Program-made: the position numbers and the translations under genes | Origin: JALHNI01 sp031367405 | GTDB lineage: Bacteria; Acidobacteriota; Terriglobia; Bryobacterales; Bryobacteraceae | Length of the DNA: 64,000 nt | Assembly (NCBI GenBank): GCA_031367405.1 | Contig: JANLPT010000164.1 | Coordinates: 1-64,000 of the forward strand | Reading direction: 5' to 3' | Shown: positions 41,901-50,058 of the stretch, one piece after another | How positions within the stretch are numbered: position 1 is the first letter of the stretch | How the letters are laid out: each line of letters starts with the position of its first letter | The notes under the pieces: generated by a model | What the model was told of the DNA's origin: nothing | Database searches by the model: none | The model's input: the letters and a program-made list of their open reading frames with translations, nothing else

Positions 41901-43570
41901 ACGGCAGCGGTGGAGATCTGCACTCTGCCGGTATAGGTGCCAAGCGGCAGGCCTGCGGCGTTCACGGACACACTGACTTGCGCTCCATTGGAGATGCTTC
42001 CGGGAATAGGGGTCAAGAGTACGGCGCTCAGCCAGGTTTGGCCGGCGACATCAGGGATTGCGGTGACAGAAGCGGCCGGCGATGGGCTCGATGGTGACAG
42101 CCCAATCTGAATATTTTGAGTGGATGTGGTGGCACCGCTACCGTTGTAACTGAAACTCAAGGAGGAGGGCGAGTAAGTCACAGTCTGGGTGCCCATCATA
42201 GTCCCCATGACGGTCATCGTTACGGAGATAGTAAGTGAAGCGAAACCACCTTGCGCCGAGCTGACTAACAAGTTTGCCGTGTAAGTTCCGGAGGGCAAGG
42301 AACCGGGGTTGGCGATCACGGTGACACTGGCCGGGGTGGTCAACGCGGTGGAAATAAAGCTAAGCCAGTCGACGGCCGGATTTTGGGGAGACGTATACTG
42401 CCGCGCGATGGTGTAGGGGATGATCGCACCGGTGGAAGTGCCGATGACGAAAGTCCGCGCGCCCGTGGAGGAGGGCGCGACGCTGATCGGGATGGGATTC
42501 ACATCGGAGACCAGACGCGGGGTGGATGAGGAAGAGGTGTTTAACGTGACGGTGATGAAGACCGGAGCCAGGCCGGGCGAGGAGATGGTGACGGTGGCTG
42601 AATAATCGCCAGCGGGTAGAGTGGCTGCACCGGTGGCCGACAGGATCAGACTCGTTCCGGTCTGCCCGGTCTGCCCACTGGTGACGCTGGTAGTTAACCA
42701 GCGCAAGGCGGCCAAGCCCGGGTAGCTGACGGCAGCCGTATAAGTGACGGGCGGGCCAGTGTTGACACCGATCAAGACGGGTGCCGAAACCAGGCCGGTG
42801 GAGGTGGAGAAGGCGAGCGACGTGGGACTCACGACGAGCAGCGGCGTGGTGGTGACGGTTAAGGTGACGGCGACGGTGGTGGTGGCGGCTCCGCTGCCGG
42901 CGGGAGTGAGGGTGAGCGTTCCCTGGTAGGTGCCGGCGGACAACGTTGAAGGGTCCGCCGTCACAGTGACGCTACTGGGCGCGAAGGTTGAGCCGCCTCC
43001 CAGGCTGGTGGTGAGCCAGGGGACGTTGGAGGTGGCGGCGAAGTAAATGGAGCTGCCGGTACCGGTGATGGAGAGGGTTTGCGACTGGCTGCTACTGGAG
43101 GGCGCGGCGGCAAAGCTGAGCGAGGATGGCGCGGCCGTTAAGACACTCGCGCCGGCACCACCCCCTACGTTGAAGGTGACAGGAACGGTGGCAACTCCGC
43201 CGGGGTGAGTGATGCTGAGGTAGCCGCTGTAGAGGTACGCGGGCAGGCCCGTCGGATCGGCCAGAATGGTGATGGTGGTGGAGCCGGTAGTGGTGGTGGT
43301 GCAATCATTCACCGAGGCCGGGCACGTCGGGGTCACGAGAAACCTCAGCCAAAAGCCGCCGACGGCTTGCACGCGCCAGGATTGGCCGGCGGCTCCGGTG
43401 AGCGTCACTATCTGGGACACAGCCGCAGTGGAAAAGGCGGGAGCACTGAGTGAAACTGTCGCCGGATTCGCGGTGGGAACCTGGGCAGCCAACGGCAAGG
43501 TCATGACGCCAATGGTGAGCAAGGCGCGGCAAAAAAGCAATTTACTATACTGCAATGTACTGTACTGCAA
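38957..43570 (-). CDS. Giant secreted protein: 12 BACON-like repeats plus TIGR03437 C-terminal domain
   Basis: 1537 residues. A TTG start has a perfect GGAGGA seven bases upstream. Signal peptide (LLTIGVMTLPLAAQ), then about 12 repeats of roughly 100 residues, each with a W-L/I motif, a TPxxxxVxxNPxGLxxGxYxG core and a V-T-hydrophobic-V end, matching BACON/Ig-like domains. From about residue 1305 comes the domain typical of Solibacter (AFANSATYQPGPLSPGMLF, IIGTDLGP, INAAVPYQL, VLYVTGEGQT, VRVNGVDVPAADIVYAG). Role is probably surface adhesion or glycan binding. No catalytic site seen. The 5' end has a duplicated TTGCAGTA motif. Its 3' end overlaps the truncated MBL relic. Confidence 0.9.
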   Translation of the reverse strand: MQYSTLQYSKLLFCRALLTIGVMTLPLAAQVPTANPATVSLSAPAFSTAAVSQIVTLTGAAGQSWRVQAVGGFWLRFLVTPTCPASVNDCTTTTTGSTTITILADPTGLPAYLYSGYLSITHPGGVATVPVTFNVGGGAGASVLTAAPSSLSFAAAPSSSSQSQTLSITGTGSSIYFAATSNVPWLTTSLGGGSTFAPSSVTVTADPSTLSAGTYQGTLTLTPAGSGAATTTVAVTLTVTTTPLLVVSPTSLAFSTSTGLVSAPVLIGVNTGPPVTYTAAVSYPGLAALRWLTTSVTSGQTGQTGTSLILSATGAATLPAGDYSATVTISSPGLAPVFITVTLNTSSSSTPRLVSDVNPIPISVAPSSTGARTFVIGTSTGAIIPYTIARQYTSPQNPAVDWLSFISTALTTPASVTVIANPGSLPSGTYTANLLVSSAQGGFASLTISVTMTVMGTMMGTQTVTYSPSSLSFSYNGSGATTSTQNIQIGLSPSSPSPAASVTAIPDVAGQTWLSAVLLTPIPGSISNGAQVSVSVNAAGLPLGTYTGRVQISTAAVSNSLIQIPIAFTVSSAGGAPIVLLSPNLLTFTSALNGPLTDQSLIVTANTGVAVPFSLSVNVPWITVLNSTGSTPNTATIRVNPVGLATGLYLAAITLNAPGASNNGAIVPVSLSINATSQGGLILSPTSLSFIAQANGTPPAPRNVSISSPSAVLAYTVTSSQNWLQGIASTDNTPGNIAVYVNPAGLAAGIYSGSLRVFSSAFTVNLPVTLEITNGPLLRLSQQSVTFNYQSGLALPSPRTFLVSASTGAGLGATISASTSSGGNWLVATPLIVQTPGAFAVSLVSNIVSTLPPGNYSGIVTITAPGTTTLSSTINVTLNVSAGLLLTMSTAPVNFNAEVNGNSLPAQQRPITSTSGTLTVSASASTNTGSGWLTATVNSGSTPSTLTISASPAGLSAGIYTGSVTVSSGNSGTVSNGANALVIPVTLNVNSLLSLNVDKSELIFSGANLAAPQTIQINSTSGNLSYGVSSSLGNSTANWLTLSTSNGVTPSSLIVQVNPALLSDGTYFATVTITAQTAGSTPLMIPVTLIVNRGVALQVTPTTLSFTQLRGLPPLPIQQTIQVSSQQPFTFTSSVNWLTVTQSGGPSGGTLQVALNSAASSLPAGNYTATITVFDTNSGSSTPVTVTLTVISTSTLLATPNSVNFTGRLGQSNPPAQTVQIASTMAAAPLSFNVTSDVNWLSVTPLAATTPASISISVITAALPPGVPIAVGHLTLVPLTGGQTATITVSFTVSFPAEPAPMISAFANSATYQPGPLSPGMLFTIIGTDLGPSQAVSGTVANGRFATSLAGVRVLFDGIPAPILYASNTQINAAVPYQLFGRAFAQMTVEYNNSPSTALAPRIADTAPGIFTADGRQAAALNADGSFNSPSNPAQAGAIVVLYVTGEGQTAPGGVDGEIVPSNNLKKPLAAVRVRVNGVDVPAADIVYAGSAPALVSGLMQINFKLPLATPANAATPIEVFVGAGQSPAGTTIAVRQ

Positions 43571-43686
43571 TGGGATTTCCTCCAGAATTGGGGACGCCTC
43601 TCAAGTATGAGGCAAAACGGCCGGTGGCGGCGGCTAGAACACTGCGGGAATTTGATGAATGACCAGATCCAGATGAAGTTTACATT

Positions 43687-44250
43687 TCAAGGCGGGCCGG
43701 ACGCTCGTTGCCGCCTCACCTTAGCCAAAAGGGCGCGGGCTGAGTCACTTGAGGAAGCTGCCAATTCCACTTCGGCTTCGTCCAGGCGGCCGAGCTGATA
43801 AAGTGCGCGGCCATGTTCGAATCGCACCAGGGCATGGGCCGGAAACTGCTTCGCGGCGGAAGCCAACGGAGAGACGGCTTCGGACGGCCGGCCTTGGCGG
43901 ATGAGGTATTGGCCATAATGCAAACGAGGCTCGGCGGAAGCGCTTTGGTTGCCGGTGACGGCCTGGGCATACAACGCTTCGGCTGGCTCGCCCGTCGCCT
44001 CGGCAACTAGCCCGAGGGCGTCGTCCACTCGCCAGGGAAACCGGTCATCCCGGCGCGCCCGGGTTAGGACTTCTTTGGCTGACGCATAGCGATCTAACGA
44101 GAGCAGGGCGCGACCCCACAAGTAACAGCCATTGGTTTCGTTCTTGAGGCACGCGCGTTCGAGCGCGGGGAGGGCCGCGGCGAAGTCGCCACGCTGCAAC
44201 ATGGGCATCGCCGCCGCCACTTGCCAGGCCAGCTTTGCCCAGATCAGCAA
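43687..44250 (-). CDS. TPR-repeat protein
   Basis: 187 residues, all helical, with at least four tetratricopeptide-like units (GDFAAALPALERACL, DRYASAKEVLTRARR, GRPSEAVSPLASAAKQ, GRLDEAEVELAASS). No clear signal peptide. The start is a TTG with AGGGGG four bases upstream. Likely a protein-binding scaffold. It lies 48 bases downstream of the PpiD-like gene on the same strand and may be co-transcribed with it. Confidence 0.75.
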   Translation of the reverse strand: MLIWAKLAWQVAAAMPMLQRGDFAAALPALERACLKNETNGCYLWGRALLSLDRYASAKEVLTRARRDDRFPWRVDDALGLVAEATGEPAEALYAQAVTGNQSASAEPRLHYGQYLIRQGRPSEAVSPLASAAKQFPAHALVRFEHGRALYQLGRLDEAEVELAASSSDSARALLAKVRRQRASGPP

Positions 44251-44298
44251 CTTACCCCCTGAAGCTACCGGTGACGAAACGAACCGGCATGTGATTCA

Positions 44299-46227
44299 TT
44301 AGAAAGCAGCCACGACTTTTTGCCGGGCATCCTCATAGATCTTGACTGTGCCTTTGCGGACCAAGTCCTCGAGCAAACCGGCTTCGAACAGATCCATGCG
44401 TTCGCGCGCTTTTTTCTGGCGCAGGCGATCGACAATCGCCGCTCGCTCAGTGGCGAACTTGGACACGTCGGGTTCGTTGCGCTCTTTCACGCGGAAGAAA
44501 ATGCGCTTGCGGTCGACGGCCACGGGACCCACCACGGTACCCAAAGGCGCAGTGAAAGCTTCGCCAAAGGCGCTGGCGGCACCGAGGCCTTCGACGAAGC
44601 CGGAGTGCCCGAACTCGGCGGGGGTCTTCGATTCGGCGCTGTAGGTTTTTGCCAGTTGGGCAAAGTCAGCGCCGGGCGCTTTCGCCGCCGTGGTGAGGGC
44701 GGAAAATTTTTGCGCGAAGAGCTGGACGGATCGTTTTGCCTGCTCGCTTTGACGAATCATTTCGCGGGCTTCCTCAAAAGTCATCACCGTCACCGGATGC
44801 GTATCGCGCAGGATGGGAATCACGACGCGGCCATTGGGCAGGGAGATGCTGCTTCCGACGTCGCCCTTTTTCATGGCGAGCAGCGCGGCGTGCACTTCGG
44901 GTGCCGGGCCGAGTTCGCGGAAACCCTGGCGCTGATCGACCTTGTCACCGACCAGCACCGTGCCCGCATACTTGCCGGCGACGGCATCGATCTGGCTAGG
45001 TGACTTGATCAGTTCCGCGCGGGCCATATCCGCATTCGCATTCATCTTGGACCCCGCCGCGTCCTTATTGATTTCGGCGCGCAACTGGTCGCGCACCTCT
45101 TCAAAAGGCTGGACGCGCGGCTCCTGGCGCTCCAGCATCTGCAAAATGTGGTAGCCGAACTCGGTTTTCACGAGGTTGCTGATTTCGTTCGGCTTGAGCG
45201 AAAAGGCCGAAGCTTCAAAGTCTTTCACGGTTTGGCCGCGCACAATGTAGCCGAGGTCGCCGCCATTGGCCTTACTGCCCGGATCATCGGAATACTTCTT
45301 GGCGAGTTCGGCAAAGTTGCCGCCCGCTTTCACCTGTTTCAAGACATCTTCGGCCAAAGTCTTGGCCTTGGCAAAGTCGGCGGGGGACTTTTCGGCCGTC
45401 TTCACCAGAATGTGCCGCACCTTGAGGCGCTCAGGAAGGCGGAAACGTTCCTGGCTGGTTTGATAGAGCTTGCGCAGGTCACCGTCGTTCACGGGGAACA
45501 ACATGGCCGTCCTGGCTTCGTCCAACACCAGCAAGCTGTAGCTGTAACGCACGGGATGGTTGTAAGCCGTGGGTTCCTGATCGTACGCGGACTTTAGCTC
45601 CGCGTCGGTCAACTGAACCTGGCTGCGGAAGGCGTCCTCGGAAAGCGCTACGTATTCAATTTTCACTTTTTCATTGGAGGCCCGGTAGTCGGCCATCAAT
45701 TCCTTGTCGGTGACGACGACACTATCTTCAATCATCTTGCCCATGCGCTCCACGGCGATGCTGCGGCGGACGTTGAGCTCGAATTCGGCCACGTTCATGC
45801 CGTTTTGGGCTAAAAACGCTTCGTAGGCTTCGCGTCCCATAAACTGGCCGTTCGGGAATAACTGGGGCACACGGGAGCGAATCGTCTCGGCCAAGTCCTT
45901 ATCGGAGAGCCCTAAGCCCATTTTGCCGGCCTGGAGGGCCATCACCCGGCTCGAAATCATCGAGTCGATGAAGTTATCCACCAGACTTCGGACGGCACTC
46001 GGCGGGACGTTCTGCCGACGCATGACGTTTTGGATGCTGGCCACGGACTCGCGCACGGTGACCTTGTCGTCGCCGATCTTGGCCACGGTGTCATTGCGAT
46101 CATCCGAAGCGCTACTCGAGCCGAAGCCGGGGATCAGCGTGATGACCATGGAAAACGCGATCATGACGAGCACGCCGCCGAGCAGATATCGTACGGCAGT
46201 GTCACGCCGGCGAAACAAATCGAACAT
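44299..46227 (-). CDS. PpiD-like membrane peptidyl-prolyl isomerase
   Basis: About 642 residues: one N-terminal membrane segment (YLLGGVLVMIAFSMVITLIPG), a SurA-N-like chaperone region, a parvulin domain near 270-365 (VRHILVKTAEK, FAELAKKYSDDPGSKANGGDLG cut here as FAELAKKYSDDPGS, FGYHILQ) and a second, more degenerate parvulin-like domain (VVIPILRDTHPV, FAQLAKTYS). It resembles PpiD, an inner-membrane chaperone of exported proteins. The ATG at 46227 is preceded by GGAGAG ten bases away; the longer upstream frame would start inside that site. pdxH is transcribed divergently. Confidence 0.9.
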   Translation of the reverse strand: MFDLFRRRDTAVRYLLGGVLVMIAFSMVITLIPGFGSSSASDDRNDTVAKIGDDKVTVRESVASIQNVMRRQNVPPSAVRSLVDNFIDSMISSRVMALQAGKMGLGLSDKDLAETIRSRVPQLFPNGQFMGREAYEAFLAQNGMNVAEFELNVRRSIAVERMGKMIEDSVVVTDKELMADYRASNEKVKIEYVALSEDAFRSQVQLTDAELKSAYDQEPTAYNHPVRYSYSLLVLDEARTAMLFPVNDGDLRKLYQTSQERFRLPERLKVRHILVKTAEKSPADFAKAKTLAEDVLKQVKAGGNFAELAKKYSDDPGSKANGGDLGYIVRGQTVKDFEASAFSLKPNEISNLVKTEFGYHILQMLERQEPRVQPFEEVRDQLRAEINKDAAGSKMNANADMARAELIKSPSQIDAVAGKYAGTVLVGDKVDQRQGFRELGPAPEVHAALLAMKKGDVGSSISLPNGRVVIPILRDTHPVTVMTFEEAREMIRQSEQAKRSVQLFAQKFSALTTAAKAPGADFAQLAKTYSAESKTPAEFGHSGFVEGLGAASAFGEAFTAPLGTVVGPVAVDRKRIFFRVKERNEPDVSKFATERAAIVDRLRQKKARERMDLFEAGLLEDLVRKGTVKIYEDARQKVVAAF

Positions 46228-46281
46228 AAAGGGTAAACTCTCCTCGCGCAAAGGGATGCGGAACCTTTAGTATATCGAAGT

Positions 46282-46920
46282 ATGGACAATTTCGCCTTTC
46301 TGCGGGAAAGCTACACGCGCGGGGGTTTGCATGAGGACGAGGCGGACGGGGATGCCTGGGTGCAATTCGGCCGCTGGTTCAAGGAGGCGGTTAGGGCGGG
46401 GCTGCGCGAGCCGAACGCGATGACTCTGGCCACCGCGGGCCCAGAGAGCGGGCCAGAGAGCGGCCCGAATGCGCGGATTGTGCTGATGAAAGGCTATGGA
46501 CCAGAGGGCATTACGTTTTTCACCAACTACGAGAGCACCAAGGGCCGGGAACTGGCGGCGAACCCGCGGGTGGCGCTGCTGTTTTATTGGAACGAGCTGG
46601 AGCGGCAGATCCGCCTGCGCGGTACCGCCGCGATGGTTGCACGCGATGAGACGCTAGCCTACTTCCGGTCGCGGCCCCGGGGCAGCCAAATGGGGGCGGC
46701 GATTTCGGCCCAGAGCACGGTGCTTTCCGGCCGGGCCGAACTAGAAGCGAAGTTAGATTTATTCGGAGACGGGGAGGTCCCGTTGCCGGATAACTGGGGC
46801 GGTTACCGTGTGGCAATTTCAGAGTTTGAGTTCTGGCAAGGACGGCCCAACCGTCTGCATGACCGGCTGCGCTACCGGCGCGAGGGCGAAGCGTGGATTC
46901 GGGAGAGGCTGTCGCCTTGA
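46282..46920 (+). CDS. pdxH: Pyridoxamine 5'-phosphate oxidase
   Basis: 212 residues. PdxH is an FMN enzyme that makes pyridoxal 5'-phosphate. Family blocks: EPNAMTLATAG, RIVLMKGY, GITFFTNYESTKGRELAANP, RQIRLRGTA, YFRSRPRGSQMGAAIS, and the C-terminal WGGYRV, EFWQGRPNRLHDRL. A local repeat (GPESGPESGPN) lies before the FMN-binding RIVLMK. Its TGA overlaps the ATG of the LolA-like gene (TGATG), so the two are coupled. Confidence 0.96.
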   Translation: MDNFAFLRESYTRGGLHEDEADGDAWVQFGRWFKEAVRAGLREPNAMTLATAGPESGPESGPNARIVLMKGYGPEGITFFTNYESTKGRELAANPRVALLFYWNELERQIRLRGTAAMVARDETLAYFRSRPRGSQMGAAISAQSTVLSGRAELEAKLDLFGDGEVPLPDNWGGYRVAISEFEFWQGRPNRLHDRLRYRREGEAWIRERLSP

Positions 46921-47528
46921 TGCTGCTGCCATTGGTGCTGTTGTTTCAAACGCCCGCCGACGTGGCCAGCCGGCTGGCGGCGGCGGAGCGCCGCTACAAT
47001 GGCGCGTCGACTTTGCAAATGCGTTTCGAACAGCAATACCGGGGCGGCGGCCAGCCCACGCGGGTCGAAAACGGGCTTTTATTCCTGCAAAAGCCGGGCC
47101 GCATGCGCTGGGAATACCGGCATCCGGAAGGCAAACTATTCCTCTCGGACGGCAAAGACGCCTGGTTCTACTCGCCGGCCATGAATCAGGTGGAAAAGAG
47201 TCCGCTGAAGACGACGGACGACTGGCGTGCGCCGCTCGCATTCCTGATGGGACGGCTGGACTTTAGTCGTGATTTTCGGGACTTTCGTGCCGTGGCGCAT
47301 GCTGATGCGTTGCGGATTGCCGCCATTCCCAAGTCGGCGAAGTCACCCTACCGGGAGGTGGAGTTCTGGGTGGGTCCGCTGGGTGAACTGCGCCAGGTAA
47401 GGGTAGCCGGGCAGGACGGAGCGACGATGCACTTTCACTTTACGGAGGAGCAAGTGGGTGGGCGGATGAGTGCCGATCTGTTTCGTTTCCGCATGCCCCC
47501 GGGTGCCGAACTGGTGCTGCGGCCCTAA
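46920..47528 (+). CDS. LolA-like outer membrane lipoprotein carrier
   Basis: 202 residues. LolA carries lipoproteins through the periplasm. Signature pattern: a short signal peptide (MLLPLVLLFQT), helical AERRYNGASTLQMRFEQQY, then the beta-barrel half LLFLQKPGRMRWEYRHPEGK, shown as LFLQKPGRMRWEY, FLSDGKDAWFYSP and MNQVEKSP. The ATG at 46920 overlaps the pdxH stop and has GGGAGAGG ten bases upstream. It may also act in another lipid pathway, as some LolA-fold proteins do. Its stop overlaps that of the convergent FAD gene. Confidence 0.88.
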   Translation: MLLPLVLLFQTPADVASRLAAAERRYNGASTLQMRFEQQYRGGGQPTRVENGLLFLQKPGRMRWEYRHPEGKLFLSDGKDAWFYSPAMNQVEKSPLKTTDDWRAPLAFLMGRLDFSRDFRDFRAVAHADALRIAAIPKSAKSPYREVEFWVGPLGELRQVRVAGQDGATMHFHFTEEQVGGRMSADLFRFRMPPGAELVLRP

Positions 47529-49120
47529 CCACTAACTGCTGTTCTCGCAGCCAGCCGCTGCCCAAGGATTTCGGCCAGGACTGCTGAAAACGCCGAAATT
47601 CGCCCGCAGTGTTCCAAATGCCAGACGGGCGTACCGGAGATGACATTGCCGGCCAGCAGGGGACCCAAGACGAAGAGGCCGTCGCTCGCCTCCATTCGAT
47701 CGTTCACGGCGATGCCGGTGCCGGCGGCCGTCGAGTGAGCCAACCCTCGGGCGACGATGCGCCGGAGAAGATGAGCTTCGGGAAGGTGCTCGATTTTAGA
47801 AAAGCCGGCGCAATTGACGATGACTTTTTGGCGATTCGGCAATCGCTCGAGACGTCCGCCGGACTCGTATTCCACCGCCGCGCCTGCGGGCGTGATCGAG
47901 GCAATGCCCCGAAACCGGCCCGGGATCACTTCGAGCCGGCCCTGCTGAATCAGTTGAGCGGCGACGCCCAAATACTCTGGGCCCGCCCGGCGCTGCAAAC
48001 GGCCGATGGCCGTACCCCACGTGGTGGCGAATTCCTTTTTCGCCGCCCGAGGGAGGCTCGCGACCAGGGCGAAAACTGCCGCCGAAATGGGTGCCAACGT
48101 GTCGGACGCCGTCAATGCGGCAGCTTCACCGCTGGCGATGTCGAGTACGGCGGCGTGATAGATCTCTTCCGCCGTCGCGTGGCCGCGATCCGCCAGAGCC
48201 TGCAGGGTGGAAGGGCTGAAAGCGAGAGCCGGCGCGCGTTCTTCCCAAAGATCAGGAAGTTTGCCGCCCGGAGCCAGGACGTTAAACCGCACGAGTTGGC
48301 CCGGACGCGTTACGCGATCGTTGAGGGTGTACAGCAGATCCATCGTGCTGGCACTCGCGCCCAGCAAAAGGACTTCGGGCGACGGGCCGGCGGTGCGGCG
48401 CAGGAAGGATTCGATCTTTTCGAGTGAGGACGTCAGGCCCGGTTCGTAGGCGTCTTCGACGAGGCAGACCGGCTCGGCCGGTGAGTCGCCGGACATGCGT
48501 GGCAACGTAAGCCGAGGGTGATTCGGGGGAGAGCCTAGCGCCAGTACGACCGAGGTGGCGCGCAGCGGGACGCCGCCGCCAGCGAGCGTAATCTCGAAGG
48601 ACTCTCCGGTACGGATAAAGTCGGTGACCTCGCCGTGAATCAATTCGAACGCGCAGGTGGCAGTGGATTCGGCCAGAGCCACGCACTGGCGAACCCGCGC
48701 ATCCATGTACATGCCGAACAGATAGCGTGGCAAGTACAAGTCATCCCAAGCGCCACGGTCGATCGCCTCTCGATTTGTGCGCAGCCAGCCGGCCGACATC
48801 GGCCCCAGGTGCTGCTGGTAGAGTTTGAGAGCCCAGTGATGGTTCTCGTCGAGCCACTTGATGAAGAGCGCACGTTCGACGCCGGGAAGGAAGTGCCGCA
48901 AGGATGTGATCAATAGCGACGTGTAGGAGGAGCGGCTGCTGTAGGGCCGCCCTCCGAAACCGTCCGCACTTTGCTCCACGATGCCAATGCGCAGGGGACG
49001 GGCCCCGCGCGCACGGTTCATCAGGTTCAGGATCAGGTTAAGGATGGTGTAGAGCGTGGAGACACCGGCACCGACCATGAGCAGGTCGAAATCGGTTCCA
49101 GCGGTACTCTCGATTCCCAT
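47525..49120 (-). CDS. FAD/NAD(P)-binding protein
   Basis: About 531 residues. N-terminal Rossmann motif LLMVGAGVSTLYTILNL, then the FAD_NAD_binding signature GIVEQSADGFGGRPYS, VVLALGSPPNHP, a second nucleotide-binding-like turn VLLLGASASTMDLLY, and a late NCAGFSKIE. This is the pattern of PF13454-type proteins, which include poorly characterised oxidoreductases and monooxygenase-like enzymes. The ATG at 49120 has GGAG nine bases upstream; ATGs at 49135 and 49138 are alternatives. It lies 28 bases after the NeuD-like gene, so they are likely co-transcribed, but a shared pathway is not obvious. Confidence 0.8.
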   Translation of the reverse strand: MGIESTAGTDFDLLMVGAGVSTLYTILNLILNLMNRARGARPLRIGIVEQSADGFGGRPYSSRSSYTSLLITSLRHFLPGVERALFIKWLDENHHWALKLYQQHLGPMSAGWLRTNREAIDRGAWDDLYLPRYLFGMYMDARVRQCVALAESTATCAFELIHGEVTDFIRTGESFEITLAGGGVPLRATSVVLALGSPPNHPRLTLPRMSGDSPAEPVCLVEDAYEPGLTSSLEKIESFLRRTAGPSPEVLLLGASASTMDLLYTLNDRVTRPGQLVRFNVLAPGGKLPDLWEERAPALAFSPSTLQALADRGHATAEEIYHAAVLDIASGEAAALTASDTLAPISAAVFALVASLPRAAKKEFATTWGTAIGRLQRRAGPEYLGVAAQLIQQGRLEVIPGRFRGIASITPAGAAVEYESGGRLERLPNRQKVIVNCAGFSKIEHLPEAHLLRRIVARGLAHSTAAGTGIAVNDRMEASDGLFVLGPLLAGNVISGTPVWHLEHCGRISAFSAVLAEILGQRLAARTAVSG

Positions 49121-49148
49121 GTGGCCGTGCTCCATCATCGCGTTTGCT

Positions 49149-49835
49149 TTAGGGCCGGACCTCAATGGGGCGAGGCAAAAGAAAATGCGGTATGGTCTGG
49201 CCGCGACGGCCGGGCAGGACCCGGGCCGGATTGCCCACGGCCGTGACGTGGTCGCCGAGGTCGTGGAGCACCACGGCACCCGCACCGACCGTCGTCCATT
49301 TGCCGATCTTTACTTTAGGGATCACGATGGCTCCGGCACCGATGTGCGTGCCTTCGCCTACTTCTACGTGCCCGCACAGGGTGACGTGCGGGGAAATGTG
49401 GGCGAAGTCGCCGATGCGGTTATCGTGATCGATGCTGGCGGCGGTGTTCACCAATACATGACGGCCGATGATGGTGTGGGGTTGAATGATGGCACCGTGC
49501 AGGATCACCGTGCCTTCGCCGATGGTGGAGGACGCGGCAACCAGGGCCGATGGGTGACAGGCGATCCCGTAGCGGGCAGTGAGCATTTCGACAAGTTCGG
49601 CGCGTTCGGCGTTGCCGCCCACACAGAGAATTATGGGCGCTTGGAGGGCTGGGAAGTTCGCTTGGCCGGTGAGCCGGATGCCGGGCTGGACGTGCTGGTG
49701 GAGCGGGTGCCGGTTTGCGGGGCGGTCGTCGAAAATCCCCTTGATGCCAATGCCCTGACTCCGTAGGACGTCGATGACGACGTGGGCATGTCCACCGGCA
49801 CCGTAAACGTAAAATAGTTCAGCCTCCGAGGTCAT
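49149..49835 (-). CDS. NeuD/PglB-like sugar O/N-acyltransferase
   Basis: 228 residues. The N-terminal Rossmann-like domain starts FYVYGAGGHAHVVIDVL, and the C-terminal half is a left-handed beta-helix of hexapeptide repeats (IGEGTVILHGAIIQPHTIIGR, shown as STIGEGTVILHG, VEVGEGTHIGAGAIVIP). The catalytic His is in ASIDHDNRIGDFAHISP. Enzymes of this family acetylate sialic acid, bacillosamine or other nucleotide sugars for surface glycans. No sugar biosynthesis cluster is adjacent. Confidence 0.9.
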   Translation of the reverse strand: MTSEAELFYVYGAGGHAHVVIDVLRSQGIGIKGIFDDRPANRHPLHQHVQPGIRLTGQANFPALQAPIILCVGGNAERAELVEMLTARYGIACHPSALVAASSTIGEGTVILHGAIIQPHTIIGRHVLVNTAASIDHDNRIGDFAHISPHVTLCGHVEVGEGTHIGAGAIVIPKVKIGKWTTVGAGAVVLHDLGDHVTAVGNPARVLPGRRGQTIPHFLLPRPIEVRP

Positions 49836-50027
49836 TGACTTACCATCATCGAACGCTTGTTTCTCAATTGTCTATGGCCGCAGGCAATTTGTATTGTGAA
49901 ACCAAAGTACTAGGCGTAATCCACCGATTGCATCGCCATCTTAGTTACAAAGGGCCGTCACGGGGAGTTACTCGTTTCGTACGACTCGGGCACGATTGAG
50001 CGGCGTAATCCCCTTCATGACGGGCGG

Positions 50028-50053
50028 GCATTACGGCCGGGCATTACGGCCGG
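50028..50053. repeat. Tandem 13-base repeat
   Basis: GCATTACGGCCGG occurs twice back to back, at 50028-50040 and 50041-50053, just past the 3' end of the DUF4175 gene. The rest of the 49836-50058 gap shows no gene. Confidence 0.6.
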
Positions 50054-50058
50054 GAAAA

